64,000 bases of DNA, taken from NCBI GenBank assembly GCA_030737835.1, contig CM060849.1:12171716-12235715 (forward strand), read 5' to 3'. The translations under genes were made by a program, and so were the position numbers. This stretch comes from Acorus gramineus. Lineage: Eukaryota; Streptophyta; Magnoliopsida; Acorales; Acoraceae. Numbering within the stretch: the first letter of the stretch is position 1; every line of letters begins with the position of its first letter. The notes beneath the pieces were generated by a model. That model did not search any database, was not told where the DNA came from, and was given only the letters and a program-made list of their open reading frames with translations. Of this stretch, positions 1 through 11,381 are shown one piece after another.

Positions 1-890
1 TAAGGCAGGATGGCCAAGGCGCGAGAGTGCCAAACTTGAGTTGCAACCTGAACACCAATGAGAGAAAAAGGACATCTTTTGGTAGAAATTTGGTGATGGA
101 TGTTCAAGGGATAGAGACCATCGTCACTCGACCCACAGAAAAGCGTCTTCCCCATCTTTAGATCCTTGATATAAAAGGAATCATGAAAAAAGATAAAGAA
201 ACAATTATTATCACGGGTAAATTGATGAACAGATAGGAGATTAGTGGAAACATTAGGACAATGTAAGATGTTAGAAAGTCTAAAGGCAGAATCTTTATGG
301 GAAAATGTAGATAAGCCAACGTGGGATATGGGTAAACTTGCACCGTTACCTACAACAACTTTGTCATTCCCACGATAAGAATCATGCATCGTAAGATTGG
401 CAAGATCGTTGGTGATGTGGTTGGATGCCCTGGTATCTGTGACCCAAGTGGATGGGTTGGTGGTTGTAGTTGGCCCAGTTGCGATCATGACCAAGAGTTG
501 CTTGGTCGGTACACGACCTTCGTAGGCCTGGTCCATTCGGTGATATCAATTGATCGCCGTGTGCCAAGGGCGGTTGCAAATCTGGCACACCGGGGTGCTC
601 GTGGATGAAAGCGGGGTAGAGGCCGACACAAAATGAGGTTTGGGGCCACGACCACGCCCACGGAAGAATGAGCCGCGACCTCTGTTGGTAGAGCCCCTCC
701 CCGAGGATATGGATTGCTTTGGAGCATAGAGAGCCGTAAGAGAGGTATCAAGGGCTGGTGATGAGTGTGCCTTCATTCGCATTTCTGCGCCAAGAAGGAG
801 AGCCACCAGATCATCATAGGAAATCGGAGTATCCCGGGCCTGTGCAGAACTGACAGTGGCTTCGAATGCTGGTTCAATGTTGTTCTTTTA
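1..890 (-). mobile_element. Ty1/copia retrotransposon fragment (gag end to gag-pre-integrase), degenerate
   Basis: Read on the minus strand from about 890 down to the window edge, this gives the gag C-terminus of a copia polyprotein with a glycine/arginine-rich stretch (RGRGSFFRGRGRG). A CCHC zinc knuckle of pattern CX2CX4HX4C follows, then a protease segment and the gag-pre-integrase region. Breaks are visible. The last zinc-knuckle cysteine codon has become TGA (plus 546-548). The protease D-[ST]-G-A core reads DTRA. A frameshift lies within the WHSR..LGHP region near the left edge. The fragment stops abruptly near 890, where an inverted repeat begins, and continues off the window. Family assignment rests on the order of motifs. 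It cannot encode a working polyprotein. Confidence 0.88.
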
Positions 891-990
891 AACTCTGAAA
901 AATAGTCAATACTTAAAAAAAAACCCTCATATTTCTAATTTTACACTTTTTTAAGGGTTTTTTTTTAAGTATTAGCTGCTTTCAGAGGGT
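891..990. repeat. Foldback repeat at the end of the copia fragment
   Basis: Two arms of about 38 bases (891-929 and 953-990) are imperfect inverted copies of each other. Both carry the core AATACTTAAAAAAAAACCCT and are separated by about 23 bases. A short non-autonomous TIR element or a recombination scar could give this. No target duplication was recognised. Confidence 0.6.
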
Positions 991-1039
991 AAAAAGAATA
1001 CATATTTTTTAACCATGGTTTAGATAACGAAATATGTCT

Positions 1040-1190
1040 GGAATATTCTAACTCAGTTAAAGAATTTTTAACTGCAGGAGATTATTTACATTTATGGTAT
1101 GTTTACAAGGAGTTATATAGATATATTGAGATTACATGAGGTTATATGGATATTAGAAAGATTATATGGGGTTATATGGATTTTTCCCTA
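1040..1190. repeat. Right arm of a long-TIR element
   Basis: Repeated phrases of the type GTTATATGGAT, ending in ATATGGATTTTTCCCTA, match the termini of the long-TIR elements at 2367, 37530, 49206 and 57367. Only one arm is recognisable here. It ends about five bases from the stop codon of the neighbouring P450 pseudogene. Confidence 0.5.
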
Positions 1191-1194
1191 AATT

Positions 1195-1775
1195 TTAATG
1201 TCTGATGGGAACCACATGTAAAAGGACCGCCTTAGCCAAAGTTATGCCGAACATACAAGACATATCCATATCCCTTGGACTCATCTTGTCAGGTAAACTC
1301 CAACGGAATGAACATAGCAGCGAAGCCAACATAAGGTGCCGCAGACGGTCTACGAGAGGAAGACCAGGGCAGGTGCGACATCCTGAGCCAAATGGAATCA
1401 GCTCAAAATTCTTGCCCCTGTAGTCCAACCAATCGCACACGCGTTCACCAGCACTTGCGCATGCTTGCATCCACATCTGCCTCTGCCTTGCGTTGGATCA
1501 GGAATGGTACGGGTGGGTGAAGTCGGAGGATCTCCTTCATGATCAATTGTAAGTAAGGTAACCGAACAATGTCTGATTCTTTGATGGGATTTCCAAAGCC
1601 AATAATCACCGAAAGCTCAGCTTGTGCTCATGCCATTGCTTTGGGGTTGTGGAGGAGTTCATCCATCGCCTATTCAACTGTATTCGAGCTTGTGTCACTC
1701 TAGCAGCAAATATGTCATAACAAATTCACAATGCCTTTCACGTATACAATAAATTATGAGACGGTCAATGGAATA
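1195..1775 (-). pseudogene. Cytochrome P450 (CYP76-like) pseudogene, exon 2 remnant
   Basis: This is a degenerate copy of exon 2 and the start of the intron of the intact P450 at 12129-13704, with clear nucleotide similarity throughout. The heme-binding region is still readable (FELIPFGSGCRTCPG), followed by a C-terminus ending in PIRH and a TAA stop at 1195-1197. Two internal deletions remove the PERF/FNPARF segment and the region before it, so the frame is not continuous back to the K-helix. The K-helix and I-helix equivalents survive only as DNA similarity up to about 1700. Exon 1 is absent; the homology breaks near 1775. This is the dead partner of a tandem duplication. Confidence 0.9.
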
Positions 1776-2366
1776 AAAAATAAAAATTATGATTATTTTA
1801 GAGATAAAGATTGATATTAAGAAAAGTTGAGATGAAAAAAAAAAAAAAAAAAAGATTTAAAATTTTTTTTTTTTTTCAGATGCAGCCCTAGACAGGGATG
1901 TTGAAGAGTGGGCTCCGTGAGAGCCGTGCCTCTGTCACTATGTGCCTCGGATATTGAAGGGTTTATTTTTTTTATTTTTTGTAGAGGGGAGGGGGAGGGT
2001 CAATTATCCACACCGCACAATACAGACCGTCATGGGTGGTTTTATTTATTTATTTTATTTCTTTTGTGACTGGTGGGCTGTGGGGGGCTGTTATTGTTGC
2101 TGTTAAGTGGTGGGGAAGTGGGCCTCATCAGCTCATGGGCTATGGCCTCTCATGATTTAGGAACAAACACCCCCACCCCGGCGGTCACAACCGGCTCCGC
2201 CTCTGATTCCAGAGTTAGAATAAATAGTTATACTACTATATATATCAATTAATTCTGGTCCCTCACTCAGTACTGTAGCGATAGTTATGCCTGATCGACC
2301 AAAGTTGAACGCATTATGTGGCAAGAGCAAAAGATCGGTCTCCTTGTGGAATGTCAAATAAAGAAA

Positions 2367-2873
2367 GGAAAAAAATTCAAATAACCCCGTCTTGTTTTAT
2401 AATTCATATAATCTCTTAAAAATACTTATGTAAATTCAATAACCCTTTAAGTTAGACTTTCATTGATAGATGAAAAATATTATGTAAATATTTCACTTGG
2501 TTAATCTTGATTGAAAAAATAGCATATCAAAATCTCCTAAAATTTATTAAAAATGCGAAAAACACATTGTAAATGATGATTTTACCTATCTGAATATATT
2601 ATAAAACCCTATCCAAAATGGTAAAATCATCATTTACGAATGATTTTTTGCATTTTTAATATATTGTTGGGGTTTTTTGGTATATTATGTTTTCAGCTAG
2701 GGTTAACAAAAAAAAAAATTTCATATAGTATTTATCATTTGTCAATGGAAATTTAACTCAGGGGGCTATTTGAATTTACATAAGTGTTTTCAGAGAGTTA
2801 TATAGATTTTAAGAAAAGTCATGAGGTTATATAGATTTTGAATAGTTATAGGGGTTATATAGATTTTCCCCCA
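2367..2873. repeat. Long-TIR foldback element, nearly palindromic
   Basis: The stretch folds onto itself around a centre near 2605. The left arm has phrases such as TCATATAATCTCTTAAAAA and the right arm their complements, for example TTTTCAGAGAGTTATATAGA. Near the centre AAATGATGATTTTACC pairs with GGTAAAATCATCATTT. The element at 57367-57890 has the same layout and much of the same sequence. No coding content was seen. Confidence 0.7.
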
Positions 2874-2914
2874 TAAAGAAAATGTAATATCTGAAAAACA
2901 CTTTCACTTTAACT

Positions 2915-3340
2915 GATATATATAAATAAGAAAAAAGTCATCCATGAGTGTTTTTTAAATTTTTGTATCATGGTTTTTTTTTCTGGTTGATATGCATGGG
3001 GAATTGGGGATTATGTAACTGTAGGGACTGGTTTGATAAGGAGTTAAATATATTAAAGATAAGTTAATTAATTTTAAAAGAAATTTTTTTTATCAATTTT
3101 GTCTTTATTCAAATTTATAAAAATTGAGATAAAAAATAGAGATAAATGTTATTCCAGTCTTTAGTCTTTAGATGGACAAAAAATCTTCATTTTTATTTTA
3201 AAATTGACAAAGAACTTGTTGAGGGATTTCAGATTATTCAGGTGTTGATCACACTGGGATGAATTTTCATCTACCTATGACTATAAACCTCCATACATAA
3301 ATTTGCAAATTAATGTTGCATAAATTTTTTATGTTCAAAC
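2915..3340. repeat. Duplicated P450 upstream flank, left copy
   Basis: This is similar to 14774-15060. Shared blocks include GTCATCCATGAGTGTTTTT, CACTGGGATGAATTTTCATC and AAATTTGCAAATTAATG, in the same order and at similar spacing. It lies upstream of the P450 pseudogene in the gene's own orientation, as the matching block does for the intact gene. The flank was therefore duplicated with the gene. Confidence 0.75.
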
Positions 3341-3704
3341 TGTTTTCCACAATTAATGTTTTGGGGAAAGGATCACTTTTTATAAAATCAAATCATCAAT
3401 TCATTAATGATCCAACTGCCCAAGCAGCTCCTAAAGAAGTTTATTGATTCATATATGGAAATTGGATATCTCATTGAAGGAAAATGTTACACTCAGACTG
3501 CGTTGGAAACATGTTGAGATAGTATGATTTTGAATAAAGTAGCTTAAATAAACTAGATTACGAGGAAACTCATTTTTTGCGTTTTTAAAAAACACTTTTT
3601 TTTACTAAAATATATAATTTACTTTTTAATTAAGTTCGTTTTTAGGAATACATTTGGAAACACATTTGTGTTTCTCACTTTTTTTTTAAATAAAAAAAGG
3701 CGTT

Positions 3705-4422
3705 TGTGGAGGTAAAAATTATCACCACGACACGTATCGGATTAAGACTGATGTGTCACACTGAGACGAGTATGGGCCATGTGTGGGGCCCGCGAATCTG
3801 AATCCGAATCCTTAGCCATTATGGCATTCCCGAATGTGTTGACACGACCAGATCCAGGGTCTAGTCAGATAATCAGGCACCTCACGGAAGAATACCATCC
3901 CGAGTAGTTAAGGCACCATCAGACAAAGAGGTTTGGTTGGACGACCTTGGTCCTCGCGTACGAGTAGAGAAGACATGACTAGACGAGTGGTCTGGTTGGG
4001 TGATCTTCCATCTCACAGATGGCCACGAGCAGGCCGAAGAAACGGTAAAAGGCATGTAAGCACTTATAACTGCCAGGCTGACAATCAATGCCCAATAACT
4101 GTGCTACGTGGGCATGAGGTACCCAATTAATGCGTGGCGGTTATCCTCAAAGCTCACCCACTAAACCATTAAGTGGGAGGGCGGTTACGACAACCAGCAA
4201 AGAGTGGAACTACATGTTACTTGATCCCCAAGGGATACGTAGGCAGCCTATAAAAGGTCGCGCGATAAGCACTCTGGAGGAACAGTCATTCATCCAGTCA
4301 AAAGTAGTCATTATCCAGTCATTCGTAGCCAGCGATTGTGAGCCAAACAAATAGATTATCCCCAAATATCAAATTAATCCAATCCATCAAAAAGTCCTTA
4401 TCCAAGCTTTTCTCACTTCTCG
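3705..4422 (+). mobile_element. Solo LTR, gypsy-type, family shared with 20860-21594
   Basis: The element starts TGTGGAGGTAAAA and contains a TATA box at 4249-4257 (TATAAAAGG) preceded by TTGATCCCCAAGGGATACGT. It is flanked by GCGTT at 3700-3704 and again at 4423-4427, a candidate 5-bp target duplication. The 3' end reads TTCTCG instead of the usual CA, so the last base may be mutated or the boundary a few bases off. It shares long blocks with the LTR at 20860 (for example GATCCAGGGTCTA and GAGTAGTTAAGGCAC). No internal retrotransposon genes lie beside it. The short ORFs here are not coding. Confidence 0.75.
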
Positions 4423-4859
4423 GCGTTCAAATACGTTTCCAAATGCTACCTTAATCTTTTTTATCGTTCAAAATTCAGATCACACATGATTTTATTTTTT
4501 AAAAAATATTAAACACCGTCTAATGAGGTATATATTTTGATAAAAAATTTATATTACTTCATTTTGAGTTCAATAAACTTATTTTTAATAAATATAAGAA
4601 ATTTTTTAATGAGACATGTACATAGTCCATTGGTATATATGATTTTGAGTTCAATAAACTTATTTTTTAACGACGTATGAAAAACTACATTTTAAACTCA
4701 GCAGGAGAATAACAACGTCCCTCGTTGAATGGTACGAAAACGATGAAAAATTCAAATGATTGATGTAGACGAATTGACATGAAGTTTGGTGAAATCATAG
4801 AATTTCAATAAAGTTCAGCCGCCTCAAATGGAAAAAGGCATATAAGAAAAAATCAAATT

Positions 4860-5060
4860 CTGATTATCTTACTTACTCAATTAATTAATAAAAATCTATA
4901 TTTGAAAAATATATAGTTAAGAAAACCAAAGTTTAGTTTGGAGCTGAAAATCGTTCAATTTAAAATAATAAATAAATGAACCATTTTCCAAAGTTGATAA
5001 ATAATTCTAATTTACTAGGAGTCCTCAAATTTTAAAAAAATTACAAAAGATCAATGTTGA
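4860..5060. repeat. Duplicated P450 upstream flank, distal part, left copy
   Basis: This is similar to 15105-15260, with shared blocks ACTTACTCAATTA and TTGATAAATAATTCTAAT. It extends the tandem duplication of the P450 locus to near the left end of the Harbinger element. The LTR at 3705 separates this block from the proximal flank copy. Confidence 0.6.
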
Positions 5061-5852
5061 CCATCTTAAAAGATTATGCTTTTTGGGTCCTTTTATTTGC
5101 ACCACTCAAACTTGTGTGTAAAGAAGAAGAAAAAAATGACACGTGGCGTCTTATTATCTAAAACATTACAATATACACCTTAAAAAAAAAAAAATCACAA
5201 AATACATTCTAATTTAGAAGCATAGAGTTTGAGATTTGTGGTCGTGATGACTGAACCAGATCTTGACTTTTAGGGGGTGTTTGGATGAGCTTATATTCAG
5301 GGCTTATTTGGCTTAAGGCTGAATTTCTGTGTTAAGTTTGTTTGGTTGGACATCCTATAAGCACTGATTTAAAACCTCATTTAGCTCTTTTAAGCAAAAA
5401 TATTTCAGCTCGAAATACCCCACTTATAAATGATTTTACGCATTCAGTGGTTTGGACCGGCCATCCAAAAGACGTGAATACCCTTGGACTTTTCAAAAAT
5501 TACAGGTGGTATTTAAACCAACTTTTCTTTAGATGCCCTCTCTCTCCTCCATTTTTGCTCGCCGAAAACCCTCTTTCAGAGGTTTGTGAGAGACGGAAAA
5601 CGAGAGGTGAAACAGATCGAGCAGATGATGATTCTGTGTGTCGGAGTGCCAAAAACGTGTCTGATAAACCTTCGATCAAAGATTGGCTTCGACAAAATCA
5701 GGTTCTTTGTTGACTGATCCTCAGTCCGATCTGCCTAATCCTTCACGAAACGCTCGGATACACACCGATCTTCATTGCACCGTCACCGGCGAACCTTCCG
5801 ACTCCCCGATCTCCATCATAACCTCTTTGGATCTCCTCTTGTCCAACGATCT

Positions 5853-6186
5853 AGGTAAAACCGACCAGATCTCATCCGTTCATGTTTATGTGCTTCAGAT
5901 CTATTGATGCTTGTGTTGTCTAGGGTTTCATGGATCCCTGTCTATATGGAGTGTCGGCTGGAATGTGTGATTTTTTCCTGTATTGTGTTGATCAATGTGT
6001 TTGATTGATAGCTTTGTTATGTGCAATACTTGATTTTAGGGTCGGATTGTCTAAACATTATATGATTTTGTTGATTTGTGATGCTCTGATTTGTGTGGAT
6101 TTTTCAATGTAGGTAAAACCCACCAAATCTCCTCTGTTCATGTATTTCTTTAGATCTGTTGTCTGAAAATCTGTTTAGGGTTTTAT
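5853..6186 (+). repeat. Duplicated leader block inside the Harbinger element
   Basis: A block starting TAGGTAAAACCGACCA at about 5852 recurs at about 6111 as TAGGTAAAACCCACCA. Similarity runs on for about 50 bases to AGATCT. Each copy includes a possible GT donor. The repeat may have arisen by duplication of a 5' UTR exon-intron junction. Confidence 0.5.
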
Positions 6187-8010
6187 AGAAATGAATGCTT
6201 AGGGAGAAGGCCGAAATGTGTGTGTTTTTTGAAGGGTTTATTGGGTCAAGTTTTTTAGCATTGTTTTTTTAGAAGATCAGGTCAAGCTTTGAGTTTGTAA
6301 AAGGGAAAATGTTTCAGGCAATCCTTCTTCCGGCCTCAATTTCAAGTTTTTACAAGTATTTCAAACCTAATAACAAGATTTGTATATGTAAATCTTCTAA
6401 TATCACCATAAAATGTTGGAACACCAATAAAGGCTCTTATGCAAAAAAGTTGAAACACCAACCTTTTTTTTTATACTCATATGATAAAACACATACAAAA
6501 TATATATTTAATAGAGCATAAACTACACTTGTGTAAAACACTAGGCAGTATTTCTACTAATAGGGGGTCGGGAGTGGGTGACTGTTGAGAAGGATGAAAA
6601 GAGCACAAGAGAACAAAGCTGTACTATTTGGAGAGACAATTTTATGTATGCAGAGAAGTGATGTTGAATTAGTTCTGCTGATCTGGATGTGCATATGGAA
6701 GTCAGCAACAACATTTGCCTGGAAGGGTGTTGTGCTAGGATTTATGCGCTTTAAATAGGAAGAAATGCTTTGATTAATACATTTTCAAGTTAAAGATGGT
6801 TGTAACATATGAAGAGACATGTTATTGATACTCCGCCAGTTATATTGCCATACAGGGATGTAATATTGCACTCAACATATGTTTCTCTCCTGTGCTTGTT
6901 CAAAAGTAGTTGAACAATTTGTTATTCTTGTTATGCACTTCTTATTAAACTCCATTCTTTCAGAACTTTTGATGCTTCTTTTTTTTACTTTCCTGTTGAC
7001 TACATGTTTTTAATGTTTCCTGGTAAATACATATAAGTAAAATCCTCTTTTTTTTTCGGTTATTCATTTTATTATCCGTCAGCATGCGTGATTTGCCCTG
7101 GTCAAAGATTTGATAATCATCAGTGAGAAGCATATTCAAGTTTACCATGTTTTCATCTTCAGAAATTGTAATTTTTTAAAGTTTCATGTTTAGATTGTTT
7201 ATATGTTGACATCCTCACTTCATGTTTTCCAATTGGTTATTGTTTCTTACCTCTTTAATCCCCATCAAGGTATTCTGATATTATTTTGAGAAGTGAACAA
7301 TTATAATTGCTGATTTTATTTGACACTCCTGTAGAACCTTTCTTCAGTGACAGTATTCCATAGATATGTGATATGTTACAACTCAAATCATGCAGCCATT
7401 TATATTTTATTTTTTGTCTCCTTATTTGTGCTTGCATATTGTGTGATCATAAGTAATATTTAATGTGCACTTTTATCCAAATTCAGTGTAATATATACTG
7501 TCAGCTGTTATAAAACAATGTTTATATGCATTAAATTTTTTTGTTCATGCGTTTAGATATGTAGGAAGCTATGGTTTATAGGTTTAATGTGAAGCTTTTC
7601 AAATCATATGATGTTTTTATTGAAATTGTTGTACTATATTCAAGTCATTTTTGGAGTTTGTTTTGGGTGTGATTGAACTGATCAGAAATCTAACTTACAT
7701 TTCAAACCCATATAAAGGTATAAATTGAGACTTTTTAGATTTGCATGTCTTGCAATTGTATTTTAATTTTGGTATTGGACTTAAATTCCCCTATCCTAAA
7801 GATCAGGTCAAGCTTTGGTTTTTCTTTCTAATTTGATATATATCTATTTACCTGTCCTTGTTCAACATGTGTCAGAACTATTCACAATCTCCCCAAATAT
7901 GAATGTACAAACTATTCAATTATTATTTTATTCATTCGATTGAACCACATGATCTGAAAATTATAAACTCTTGTCTCACATGTTTCCACCCTCATTATTC
8001 ATGGTAGCAA

Positions 8011-8987
8011 ATGGAATCAAGCCGTGGGAGGGCTGCATGGAGTCCAGAGATAAAAAAAATGTTTATTGATCTATGCTTAGAACAAGTTAAGGTAGGGGGT
8101 CGGCCAGGCGCTAACCTAGAAACATCGGCATGGAAGAAGGTCAGGGAAGAATTTAATCAAAGGAACTTGGTCAATTACGAACAGAAACAATTCAAGAATT
8201 ATTGGGACATGTTGAGGAAACAATGGAACACATGGAAGAGATTGATTTCCCTGACTGGCATAGGAGAGGTTGCCCCTGGTCAAACCGTCCAGATGGATCA
8301 GGAGAGATGGGATGAGCACATTACGGTAATCTATTTCATTGTTCATAATTTCTAAAGCTTGAGATATACTGATTAACGCCTCAATTATTTTAAATACAGG
8401 CTTATCCTGATGCTAAACAGTTTCGATACAAACCCCTTCCTCATGCCGACGAGATGGAACAATTGTTTGGGGGGGTCACGGCCACGGGGGACCACAGATT
8501 TAATTCTACTGATGATGACCACCTTCTTGATGATTTACACACCTGGCCATCCACATCTCAGAACCCAACATCGAATCCCGAATACACAACTCCACCATCG
8601 GGTCCTGAAGGGCAGGAAGATCCCTTCCCTGATCATGTCCAGGCTGAGGCAAACTACGAGGATCGTATCTCTAACATACGACGCAAACGGCCATGTCCCA
8701 GTAGACGTACGAGGAACAGTTCAGATAGCTTTGTGGAGAAGATTGATGGGGTTCTAGATAAAATTGTCAATTCCGCATCTAGTCAAGCACCCTTTCCTTT
8801 AAGTTCAGTACCCACCGTTGCAGATTGTTATGCATCCCTCCGAGATACCCCGGGGTTTGCGCCCGGTGCCTCGCTCTACATAAACGCACTGAGGTACATC
8901 AACATTCCTGAGAATCGAGAGCTTTGGATGCTTGAGAAGGATCCAGAGTCTAGGGCTATGTTGGTGCGGGCTTCTGTCAAAGATTAG
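8011..8987 (+). CDS. Myb/SANT-like DNA-binding protein of the Harbinger element
   Basis: Two exons, 8011-8325 and 8400-8987, are joined in phase 0 across a 74-bp GT/AG intron and give about 300 residues. The N-terminal 105 residues form a Myb/SANT-like (MADF-like) trihelix domain: AAWSPEIKKMFIDLC, then KQFKNYWDMLRKQWNTWKRL with typical spaced tryptophans. The middle is acidic and proline/serine-rich. The C-terminal region (SVPTVADCYASLRDT and onward, ending LEKDPESRAMLVRASVKD) resembles the tail of plant L10-interacting-MYB-like transposon proteins. In Harbinger systems this second protein binds DNA and helps bring the transposase to the TIRs; that role is taken from family knowledge. The start is supported by a splice acceptor a few bases upstream (ATGGTAG). 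No break is seen. Confidence 0.85.
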
Positions 8988-9463
8988 AGGCCGGTTGGGA
9001 TTGAGAAGAACTTGGTCAATGTTGTTGTGATCTGAACAATGTCATGGATATTTATGTTTTCATGAATGTTTTATGAACACTATCTATCTGTGTTTAGCAT
9101 TTCAGTATGTAGGATAGCTTTATCATGTGTTATGTTTATGTACTGAATTGTCTAGATGCTTTGTGTTTGTTAGGTTGGTTTATGTATTATGAATATGTGG
9201 AACCTTGGGTTTGTTAGGTTGTATTATGTATTATGAATGTGGATGCTTGTGTTGTAATAGGTTTATGTATTATGAATGTGTGGGTGCTTTTGTTTATTAG
9301 GTGGAGTGAAGCATTGCTTTTGTCTGGATGCTTGTGTTAGTTGTGTTTATGTGAAATTGAATGTCTATTTCATTGATTCTATTCATGTCTATTGGTGTAG
9401 CATTAAGAACTCAAGAGGACCTTACCCCTATCATTATTTATAGCTTTATCATGTGTTTGTTAG

Positions 9464-9467
<4 letters not shown>

Positions 9468-9520
<53 letters not shown>
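9468..9520. repeat. (AT)n microsatellite
   Basis: About 26 uninterrupted AT units lie between the Myb-like gene and the transposase. The short isoleucine/tyrosine ORF across it is an artefact of the repeat. Confidence 0.97.
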
Positions 9521-9522
<2 letters not shown>

Positions 9523-9694
9523 TATGCTTATTTTGTTTGTGGATGTATTCTTTAAGGTATTAGGAATGTGGACTCCACAGAATATCATCATCTTCCTCCT
9601 TATTGTGTATTACATACATCACAAGTTTGGTCATCGTAGGGTGCTAAGAGCAGTGCGTTATGGGGTTCTGAGTGGCCATGATTATGTTGATGGA

Positions 9695-9783
9695 GCGAAA
9701 TAATTCTTGACATGGGCGTGGATGGCCATGATGTTGATGGAATACTAAGGGGCCATCCACGCCCATGTCAAGAATTATTTCGC
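9695..9783. repeat. Perfect 33-bp inverted repeat at the transposase 5' end
   Basis: Arms 9695-9727 and 9751-9783 are exact reverse complements with a 23-base loop. The right arm is part of the ancestral transposase coding sequence. The left arm lies within a 47-bp insertion (9695-9741) that also repeats a GGCCATGAT..GTTGATGGA block present at 9674-9694. This looks like template switching during repair. Confidence 0.9.
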
Positions 9784-10855
9784 ATGGATCAACATGTGTT
9801 CCGACGATTGGCAGATTTATTCCGGAGGAAAGGTTGGTTGGAGGACACAAGGAACATGTGGATCGAAGAACAATTAGCTATATTCCTCACGATCGTTGGA
9901 CATAATTCGACAAACAGATATTGTCAGGACCGATTTCAACACTCTGGGGAGACCATATCCCGTCAGTTTAGGGAGGTCCTATCGGCATGCTTGAAATTAA
10001 GCAAGTTGGTTATTCATCCACCCGATTTGTCAAAGACACCCATCCAAATCTTAAACAATCATCGATTTTACCCAGCGTTCAAGGTAATAAACATTATTTC
10101 ATGAATGTACTTGAACAATTGATCCCTCATATTCTAGTTTGGAAGTTTAATCATATGGGTAATTAAACATTGATATGTAGGATTGTGTTGGGGCTATAGA
10201 TGGAACTCTTGTCCACGCGATCATAGAGACAGAGAGTCAAGTGCCATTCCGGGGGCGCAAGGGGGATTGCATGCAGAATGTTCTTGCTATCTGCTCCTTC
10301 GACATGCAGTTCACCTATGCTGAGGCCGGTTGGGAAGGAACGGCGCACGATTCACGTATCCTTTCCGAATGCATCCGAGACCCTTCAAGGAATTTTCCAA
10401 TGCCACCTCCAGGAAAATATTATGTAGCTGACGCAGGGTATAGCAACAATAGGGGATTCCTCACACCATTTCGGAACGTGAGGTATTGGTTGGGTGATTA
10501 TAGGGGCAGATCAGGACCACAAAATAAGAAGCTATTCAATTTTTATCACTCTTCATTGCGCAATGTCATAGAACGCACTTTTGGAGTGTGGAAAGCGCGA
10601 TTCCCCATACTGAAGAAGATGGCATCTTATTCTTTTGACATCCAGGTACGGATCGTCATTGCAACAATGGCTATCCATAATTATATTCGAAGGGAAAATC
10701 AGGCTGATACCCTCTTTCGCGAATTCGAAAACACGAATACAGATGAGGACCGTAGCGCTGAAACACTATATGCCCCAATCCAACCGGAGAGAGATCAGAT
10801 AGAAATGAATAGAACCCGGGATCAGATAGCCGATCTACTAATGGCTAGGCGCTAG
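9712..10855 (+). CDS. HARBI1-like DDE transposase, 5' end rearranged
   Basis: Exon 1 (9712-10083) and exon 2 (10181-10855) join in phase 0 across a 97-bp GT/AG intron and give about 348 residues. The DDE nuclease triad is present: D in GAIDGT (codon 10199), D in VADAGY (10430) and E in VIERTFG (10571), a D-77-D-47-E spacing. The start is odd. The ancestral frame appears to begin at 9566 (MWTPQNIIIFLL) and runs 43 codons to 9694. A 47-bp inverted templated insertion then shifts the frame. The ATG at 9712 lies inside that insertion and would give a protein with a short novel N-terminus and all catalytic residues. It may be active, weakened or dead. It lies about 95 bases upstream of the GRF gene. 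Confidence 0.85.
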
Positions 10856-10950
10856 GGGATTTTTTTTTCTTGTATCCACGCACGTTTTTTTATCTGTTGT
10901 AATATTAATATTGTAACAATCCTGTATAATATTGTAATATTTTTGATAGC

Positions 10951-11381
10951 ATGAAGAACGAAAATTCAGAGATTGAGTGCGCCTGTGGACGAGGACCGAT
11001 GGTCCTCTTGATGGCTAGGACTTCCAAGAACTATGGCCGATGGTTTTTGAGGTGCCCAGCAAGATTGGTAAGTCATATACAGTGTAAACCCTCTTGAATT
11101 GCTAATTATGTCATTTTAAACATATGTGTCATTTAATGTGTGATTTATTTTGTTGTCATTCATGTAATCAGGAACACCCACAATGCTTTGTGTGGGTTGA
11201 TGAAGTGCGTCGGGCGCACGGACCCGAGGCTTACCAGGTGCCAGCTCAGGAGAAGGTTGAGAAGGCCGTCGCAGTCCAACGCCCCATAGGGATACTCATC
11301 TTTGGATGTTGTTCATGCATATGTATCATATTGATGGTGTTTGTGATTTTTTTTTTGCTTGTACTCTTGGCCATCAAATGA
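10951..11381 (+). CDS. GRF-type zinc finger protein with C-terminal membrane helix, third gene of the Harbinger element
   Basis: Exon 1 (10951-11067) and exon 2 (11172-11381) join in phase 0 across a 104-bp intron (GTAAGT donor, AATCAG acceptor) and give 108 residues. Residues 10-47 match a GRF zinc finger: CACG, then KNYGRWFLRC, then CFVW, so C10, C12, C35 and C44 are the likely zinc ligands. GRF fingers in other proteins bind single-stranded DNA. Residues about 77-105 form one very hydrophobic segment (ILIFGCCSCICIILMVFVIF and onward), probably a membrane anchor. Small plant GRF proteins of this shape are known in databases as At4g04775-like proteins, as I recall. Its place about 95 bases behind the transposase, in the same orientation and inside the TIRs, marks it as transposon cargo. 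Its role is unknown. Confidence 0.75.

Noticed and set aside
5342..5907. Two overlapping ORFs (123 and 74 residues) near the left end of the Harbinger element
   Set aside because: No family resemblance. The region looks like a CT-rich leader followed by a splice donor and lies upstream of the first convincing ATG at 8011.
9361..9555. Isoleucine/tyrosine repeat ORF
   Set aside because: Produced by translation of the (AT)n microsatellite.
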